NCBI GenBank assembly: GCA_014843695.1
Contig: CM026398.1
Location: 17,545,593 to 17,609,592 of the forward strand
Length of the DNA stretch: 64,000 nt
Source: Archivesica marissinica
Taxonomy: Eukaryota > Mollusca > Bivalvia > Venerida > Vesicomyidae
Reading direction: 5' to 3'
Made by a program: the position numbers and the translations under genes. The notes beneath the pieces are model-generated. The model had not been told where the DNA came from. It ran no database searches and saw only the letters and a list, made by a program, of their open reading frames with translations. Positions 57,789-64,000 of this stretch are shown piece by piece; within the stretch, counting starts at the first letter, position 1, and every line of letters begins with the position of its first letter.

Positions 57789-57967
57789 TAGTCAAACTTG
57801 CTCAAAAGACCACGTCTATTAAAAGACCACTTGGATTAAGAGACCACTTTTTCAGTTCCCGTTTGTATTGTTAAAGAACAAATTAGTTTGTATTAAGAGA
57901 CCATTCCTGCTTAGCGACAAGTTTTTTGCCCTTCCCTTAGGTGGTCTCTTAATACAATTTTGACTGT
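57789..57967. mobile_element. MITE-like element with AGAGACCA motif
   Basis: TAGTCAAACTTGCTCAAAAG ... and ... AATTTTGACTGTA ends, with internal TATTAAGAGACCA repeats and GGTGGTCTCTTAATACA at the right. Same architecture as family F (AGTCAAAC ends, CTTAA-type motifs) but different sequence. Confidence 0.65.
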
Positions 57968-58009
57968 ACTCCAAACAGAATGGACAAACATTTTAAACCC
58001 CAGCCATAG

Positions 58010-58845
58010 GAACTCTGACCACTACTTGAGTGATGTCTCCCAAAATCCTACCACATCCACTTAGACCAACCCTCTTATATATATCCACAATGTTTCATCA
58101 AAATCCTACCACATCCTCTTAGACCAACCCTCTTATATATATATCCACAAAGTTTCATCAAAATCGTACCACATCCTCCTAGACCAACCCTCTTATATAT
58201 CCACAATGTTTCATCAAAATCCTACCACATCCTAGACCAACCCTCTTATATATATCCACAAAGTTTCATCAAAATCCTACCACATCCTCTTAGACCAACC
58301 CTCTTATATATATCCACAAAGTTTCATCAAAATCGTACCACATCCTCCTAGACCAACCCTCTTATATATCCACAATGTTTCATCAAAATCCTACCACATC
58401 CTAGACCAACCCTCTTATATATATCCACAACGTTTCATCAAAATCCTACCACATCCTCTTAGACCAACCCTCTTATATATATCCACAAAGTTTCATCAAA
58501 ATCCTACCACATCCTCCTAGACCAACCCTCTTATATATCCACAACGTTTCATCAAAATCCTACCACATCCTAGACCAACCAACCCTCTTATATATCCACG
58601 TTGTTTCATCAAAATCCTACCACTTCTTCGTAGACCAACCCTCTTATATATCCACAGCGTTTCATCAAAATCCTACCACTTCTTCGTAGACCAACTATAT
58701 AGCCACAACGTTTCATCAAAATCCTACCACATCTTCCTAGACCAACCCTCTTATATATCCACGTTGTTTCATCAAAATCCTACCACTTCCTCGTAGACCA
58801 ACCCTCTTATATATCATATCCACAACGTTTCATCAAAATCCATCA
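58010..58845. repeat. About 50-60-bp tandem repeat, roughly 15 copies
   Basis: Unit CCACAACGTTTCATCAAAAT CCTACCACATCCTCTTAGAC CAACCCTCTTATATATAT. Units vary in the number of TA repeats and in a deletion of CTCTT before AGACC. A higher-order doublet repeats from about 58095 to 58400. Confidence 0.95.
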
Positions 58846-58886
58846 ACATTTTCAGTTACAAACAGTGTCAGATACCAGCGCGGCGC

Positions 58887-58900
58887 GGGGGGGGGGGGGG
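58887..58900. repeat. Run of 14 G
   Basis: Preceded by GCGCGGCGC in otherwise AT-rich DNA. Length may be unreliable in sequencing. Confidence 0.9.
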
Positions 58901-58904
58901 TTGC

Positions 58905-59373
58905 ATCATTCCGTGAGACCTTCTCTAGTTTCATATTGTATCTACAAGATTGATAAGTGAACATTTTGGTCTCTCATTTCTTTTGTATATTAGCCACGTT
59001 TGATCAATGTGGCATGGCATATCACACATATGATTACAGACTACAAACAAAATCCACTGCTTTAACAGCTTCTTTACTCTGTTAAAACGAGTGTATTATG
59101 GGGCCATTAATGTTTAACCTGATGATCTAACAATGCTGTAATTTTGTCTGTGTGTCATGGCCGTTCAATTTAAACCCTATCATATCGCTGTAGAAGGTAT
59201 AGGGAAGAAGATTCATCACAAATTCCAGCTGATTTATGAGACTGTTTGGTTGGTATGTTTCTTGTGAAGTGAAGGCATAAAAATGAAAACATTCTGTGGT
59301 GTTGTATTAAAAATCTATCTATGCCACACCATTGGTTATGATTACTTCCACTGGTTGACTATCGAAACAATAT
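58905..59373. other. No gene seen
   Basis: Unique AT-rich sequence. Confidence 0.4.
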
Positions 59374-59386
59374 ATAAATATTATAT

Positions 59387-59569
59387 TAATACAAATTTAT
59401 TTTAGCTCGATTGCAAAACAAGTTATTACAACTTATATTAATCACTCTCGAGACCTCATTCCTGATGGAATCCATCGCCACGATGGAGAGAGAAGAGGCA
59501 CCATGGAATTTAAATGCCTGGCTTGCCTAAGGGCACAATCGTAACGGTTCCAGCGGGACTCGTTATAAA
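59387..59569 (-). mobile_element. SINE family C, 5'-truncated, with target-site duplication
   Basis: Flanked by ATAAATATTATAT at 59374-59386 and 59570-59582 (13 bp, perfect). Minus strand starts near the B box (GAGTCCCGCTGGAACC) and is complete to the tail. The A-box half of the tRNA head is absent. Confidence 0.93.
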
Positions 59570-59645
59570 TAAATATTATATGCATTGGAGAAATAGTTTT
59601 TACTGCTTTTTGGATTTCCTAGGTTCACAAAGTTATCAATTTTTG

Positions 59646-59828
59646 TGGCATCTGTGGTCTAGTGGTAGAGCGTCAGATCTGGAATCGATCGTCCCGGGTT
59701 CGATACTCGATGAGGCCACGTATGTAGTGTTTAGTGTACTGGTTAACCACTTAGGTCGGCTAAGCTTGCCCAGGAAAACATGTCTCAGTCCCTGCAAGGG
59801 GTTTGACATTAATGGAACATACATACAA
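59646..59828 (+). mobile_element. SINE family A2, second copy
   Basis: A box GTGGTCTAGTGGTAGAGCG, B box GGGTTCGATACTCGATGAGG, body TACTGGTTAACCACTTAGGT and CCCAGGAAAACATGTCTCAG, end GGGGTTTGACATTAATGGAA. Lacks about 25 bp of the 18792 copy. Confidence 0.87.
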
Positions 59829-59829
59829 T

Positions 59830-60305
59830 TTAAATTTCCAAATCGCCAAGGATCTGAAGGAAGAACAGGAGCAAAGTTTTAAAGAGTTTGATAATTATCA
59901 CAACAACAAGAATGTTCTGCTTGCTAATTTATCAACTAATTTATGGAGTATACCGTAATTATCGATGTATAACGCGCTATCATGTACTAGACAAATTCCT
60001 CAAGGATTTCAGTAATAAAAGTGCAGCAAATGATGGTAGTCAATCGCGATACTCCCATGTAAAATGCATATTTTTACATGTGGTGTTTTTGCAGTTTGAT
60101 AATAGTTTATTACATTTATGCATGGTATATACATATACAACAGTGGTATAATAATACAAGTGGTGTGGGCCACATGCTTTACCAACATTAGAAAACCTAC
60201 CAATCTAAAGTGACTTGTTTATTGTATCAACTTAGGACAGTGAGTTACCAAGTTGAAACCGAATTCAATTCCAGCTAGTTTGCTTTTCAATGTTGTTTGT
60301 CTTGC
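59830..60305. other. No gene seen
   Basis: Two opposed short frames only. Confidence 0.4.
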
Positions 60306-60307
60306 AT

Positions 60308-60557
60308 TAACCCTTTGAACACCACATTCCTCTAAGTAGGCTTACAAAACATGTAGATCCAGATGAGCCGACTCGTGACGAACTGTCCCATCATGATCTG
60401 CACTTTTTGCCAGTAATATTACTATTTTTAGACAAAATTACCCATTTTAATAAATGAACTGACACAGTCCAAATGTAATTTTCTTATTAATTTATTGATC
60501 TAAAAATATCGTGCACCAGTCCAGGTCAGTTACCTGGTGTTGAATCGGTTTGGTTAA
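60308..60557 (-). mobile_element. MITE-2, diverged
   Basis: TAACCCTTTGAACACCACAT to CTGGTGTTGAATCGGTT; inner palindrome degraded (GAGCCGACTCGTGACGAACT). Confidence 0.88.
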
Positions 60558-60559
60558 CT

Positions 60560-61175
60560 TTGCTGTTCTGTATCAAAACAAAACCAATCTGGAACATGTC
60601 TTGTGCTTCTTTCAATTCAATGATAAACTGTGGCTTTCTTCATGCAGTAATAATGTCAAATCAAAGTTGAATTGTAACCATGATTTGCTGTGGAAGTTCG
60701 CTTTGATCTTTTTAGCACATTTATGATCTTGTCTGTTGTTGGAATTACAAAACAATATACTATCTAACAGAACAAAGCAAAAAGCATACCTGGATTCTAC
60801 TAACATGGGGATGGAGATGTGTAATGCTCATTGATTTCCAAAAAACAATCTTAGATAACCTGCCAAGACTTATGCAACAAGCACGCGACTGTGTATGATT
60901 ATCTTGGATAGCAATGTCCGGGAACGATGAATTTGCTGATTAAAAAAAATCACAGACCTAGATAAAGGTAGATAATATTAGCTTTATTCTTGTGGCTTTT
61001 TTGTATATTTTCAAAGCTACATGCAGTGTTTGTTTCATTTGTTAATTATCTTTGTTTAGGTTACTAATATTACTGGTGCTATGTCATTTAAGAGTGTTCC
61101 TGTTCTGTATATTGCTTGTGTTTATGTGTCATTTGCTCGGTATCTTCGTTTAGGTATATTACTCATGTTGTCATT
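60560..61175. other. No gene seen
   Basis: Unique AT-rich sequence. Confidence 0.4.
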
Positions 61176-62038
61176 TAACTCTTAGCCTGCCGAGTAAATT
61201 GAATGTGCAAACAACATAGATCCAGATCAGCTGCGTCTGATCTGAATCTAGGTTGTTTGCTCTATTCAGCCAAGTGATTTAGTTCCACTATCCAAATAGC
61301 AAACAGCACAAAGCCTGATCAGATGGAACATTCTGTGCACGTTCTGTGCTGTCTGATCTGGCTCTATGATGTTTGCAAAGGTGACTTTGTGCTGTCTGAT
61401 ATGGCTCTATGCTATTTGCAAAGGTGACTTTGTGCTGTCTGATCTGGCTCTATGCTGTTTGCAAAGGTGACTTTGTGCTGTCTGATCTGACTCTATGCTG
61501 TTTGCAAAGGTGACTTTGTGCTGTCTGATCTGGCTCTATGCTGTTTGCAAAGGTGACTGTGCTGTCTGATCTGGCTCTATGCTGTTTGCAAAGGTGACTT
61601 TGTGCTGTCTGATCTGGCTCTATGCTGTTTGCAAAGGTGACTGTGCTGTCTGATCTGGCTCTATGCTGTTTGCAAAGGTGACTGTGCTGTCTGATCTGGC
61701 TTTATGCTGTTTGCAAAGGTGACTTTGTGCTGTCTGATCTGGCTCTATGCTGTTTGCAAAGGTGACTTTGTGCTGTCTGATCTGGCTCTATGCTGTTTGC
61801 AAAGGTGACTGTGCTGTCTGATCTGGCTCTATGCTGTTTGCAAAGGTGACTTTGTGCTGTCTGATCTGGCTCTATGCTGTTTGCAAAGGTGATTGCTGTC
61901 TGATCTGGCTCTATGCTGTTTGCAAAGGTGACTGTGCTGTCTGATCTGGCGTTATGCTGTTTGCAAAGGTGACTGTGCTGTCTGATCTGGCTCTATGCTG
62001 TTTGCAAAGGTGACTTTAGATGTGATTGGTAGGGTTTA
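61176..62038. mobile_element. MITE-4 with internally amplified arm
   Basis: Left end TAACTCTTAGCCTGCCGAGT then GCAAACAACATAGATCCAGA TCAGC, CCAAGTGATTTAGTTCCACT; right end GGTAGGGTTTA after the last TTTGCAAAGGTGAC. Between them lies the array 61330-62016, whose unit is the right arm (GTCTGATCTGGCTCTATG CTGTTTGC) of the element as seen at 40386 and 44458. Confidence 0.82.
61330..62016. repeat. 40/43-bp minisatellite inside MITE-4, about 16 copies
   Basis: Unit GACTTTGTGCTGTCTGATCT GGCTCTATGCTGTTTGCAAA GGT; 40-bp units lack the TTT (GACTGTGCTG). Both lengths are interspersed. Confidence 0.97.
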
Positions 62039-62039
62039 A

Positions 62040-62870
62040 GAATCTTCCTCTGCTGTATATTGATTGCTGTTATGTCTAAGCGAGAATTCCTAAGTTGTTC
62101 TAGTTATTGTATTGTAAGTACGTTTGTCGAAAATAGCCTATTAGCAATCCAGCGATAAACACCGTTTCTTGTATTATTTTTTATTATTATTGAAAAAAGT
62201 TGATTTTCCATAAGTCGAGTTACTTTGTGGACTTATGACATTCGTTACGACAATGTTTGTTTTTAGTCTCATTTTTGAATGAAGCTTGGCTAAGTTTGAG
62301 ATATAAAAAAATGCACTGATTCACAAACAATAGTTTATGAAGTTTGTACACATATCCATTTTTGTAATGTAAATAATTTTAACCAATTGTTATATTAAAA
62401 CAAATAAAATAGACAAAGTTCCAACAACAACAAAAATGGATGGGGAAACGGTCAACTTACGACTTGGAATATATAAGGTAACAAGATATGGATAAAATCA
62501 CAATTATCATATCGCAACATCTGGTTAGGAACTACGGTAAAAACAAAGATTTCCAACTAAATGGACCAATTCACATTTCAGAATAAATCGGACTTTATCT
62601 GTCAAGGGAGGTAACGGAAACACAAGCGTTGTCTCTCATTAAGGAGCTGTTGTGTTGTACTTTATGATTTCCACAAAGAGGAAAGCTCAGGCCAAAAATC
62701 ATTTTAGTCAGTTATTTCAAACACAAATGGTGGCTTTATTCATGGTTATATTGCTGTTTGTGTAGATCTACTAGAATTTATTTATTTTCTGATATTCTAA
62801 GAGTTTGGTGGTTGGTCTATTTGGAAAGTTTTCAAGTCTGAAAATTGTAACTACCCTGAAAATTCTTTGT
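62040..62870. other. No gene seen
   Basis: Unique AT-rich sequence. Confidence 0.4.
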
Positions 62871-62872
62871 AG

Positions 62873-63318
62873 TAAAACTTGACTGGGGAACCAGGAAAAT
62901 GCTATCACCAGATAGTAGTAGTAAAACTTGACTGGGGAACCAGGAAAATGCTATCACCAGATAGTAGTAGTAAAACTTGACTGGGAAACCAGGAAAATGC
63001 TATCGCCAGATAGTAGTAGCAAAACTTGACTGGGGAACCAGGAAAATGCTATCACTGGTGTGGGGTGTTCAGATAGTAGTAGAACTTGACTGGGAAACCA
63101 GGAAATGCTATCGCCAGTGTAGTAGCAAAACTTGACTGGGGAACCAGGAAAATGCTATCACCAGATAGTAGTAGCAAAACTTGACTGGGGAACCAGGAAA
63201 ATGCTATCACCAGATAGTAGTAGCAAAACTTGACTGGGGAACCAGGAAAATGCTATCACCAGATAGTAGTAGTAAAACTTGACTGGGGAACCAGGAAAAT
63301 GCTATCACCAGATAGTGT
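62873..63318. repeat. 49-bp minisatellite, about 9 copies
   Basis: Unit core AGTAGTAGTAAAACTTGACT GGGGAACCAGGAAAATGCTA TCACCAGAT, with two disturbed units around 63050-63125 (GGTGTGGGGTGTTCAG insert; shortened copy). Confidence 0.96.
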
Positions 63319-63355
63319 GTTGTAATTGTATTTTTGTGACTTCCTTAAGTTATTT

Positions 63356-63500
63356 CGAGATGTTGGTGAAAGGGAAATAGATAGTAAAAGAGCTGACTGC
63401 AGTTGAGATGTTGGTGAAAGGGAAATAGATAGTAATAGAGCTGACTGCAGTTGAGATGTTGGTGAAAGGGAAATAGATAGTAAAAGAGCTGACTGCATCT
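63356..63500. repeat. 48-bp tandem repeat, 3 copies
   Basis: Unit GAGATGTTGGTGAAAGGGAA ATAGATAGTAAAAGAGCTGA CTGCAGTT. It begins about 40 bp after the 49-bp array; the two units are unrelated in sequence. Confidence 0.95.
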
Positions 63501-64000
63501 GTTAATACTGTTACTGTGGATTTAACTGGGAAATGAGCAAGATCAACAGAGAAAAGAGATAAAAGGCATTGTGATGGAGACATTATCTGATGAGTTTCCA
63601 GAGTGGGTAATTATGTGTAACTGAAATCATGTTAGCCTCAAATGGTCAACTTTCTGGACTACCAATCAAAATGTATGTTCGATTAACAGCTTGGACTGAG
63701 TGAAATTGTATTTCCCACCCTTCGAAGTCTTTCAACTGAGGTTTCATGTTCCACACAAGGCCCACATAAGAACTGGAGGACCTAATCCTTAAATGATTTT
63801 TGTGTTACATTTTCCCCTCATTCTGTTTGATCTGTGTCACAAGTTGAGTTCTAGTTCTTGGTTGGGTGAGGTATAATAGGCCAGCAACGAACCACTGTGG
63901 ATTCTTCATATCACGGGTTGATTGTATTGTTAACAGCATATTTATCTATACCATCAAGAACACTTCTAAAGTCTTAATTAAAGTGGGATGTATCAACAAC
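63501..64000. other. No gene seen
   Basis: Unique sequence to the window end. Confidence 0.4.

Noticed and set aside
36193..64000. Search for the zinc-binding (HExxHxxGxxH) exon
   Set aside because: No matching reading frame seen by eye; I cannot exclude having missed it, and a translated search with an ADAMTS profile would settle it.

Overview
This is eukaryotic, almost certainly animal, nuclear DNA. It is AT-rich, has no long conserved open reading frame, and is dense in tRNA-derived SINEs, short palindromic DNA transposons (MITEs) and minisatellites. SINEs with several tRNA-like heads combined with shared 3' modules suggest a mollusc, most likely a bivalve; that is inference from repeat style, not proof.

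The only recognisable gene is on the + strand. Two exons, 20693-20776 (28 codons, phase 0/0) and 36071-36192 (122 nt, phase 0/2), have proper splice sites and join in frame. Together they encode about 68 residues of the N-terminal half of an ADAMTS-type (M12B, reprolysin-like) metalloprotease catalytic domain. The 15.3-kb intron between them, and the flanking DNA that is probably also intronic, hold everything else. I did not find the preceding exon, or the following exon that should carry the zinc-binding HExxHxxGxxH motif.

Layout: 1-20 kb (5' flank or upstream intron) has a 20-bp minisatellite, nested SINE/MITE insertions (3.4-4.1 kb and 13.5-14.4 kb), a 40-bp array at 8.7-9.7 kb and several 27-39-bp arrays. 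Exon 1 at 20.7 kb sits in a small island of unique sequence between arrays. 20.8-36.1 kb is the intron, with a 1.3-kb C/T-rich 21-bp array, a cluster of four copies of one MITE, a quieter stretch (26.7-30.7 kb) and 22-bp and 39-bp arrays. 36.2-64 kb has more SINEs and MITEs and arrays with 23, 33, 38, 43, 43, 58, 43, 49 and 48-bp units. One 43-bp array is broken by a 1000-N assembly gap whose two flanks are identical over 215 bp.

The most interesting pattern is that some minisatellites formed inside transposons. A 56-bp array lies inside a SINE (7.68-8.19 kb), and a 40/43-bp array lies between the two ends of a palindromic MITE (61.18-62.04 kb). In both, the repeat unit is a piece of the host element. 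No rRNA, CRISPR, bacterial operon, viral gene or functional tRNA gene was found.
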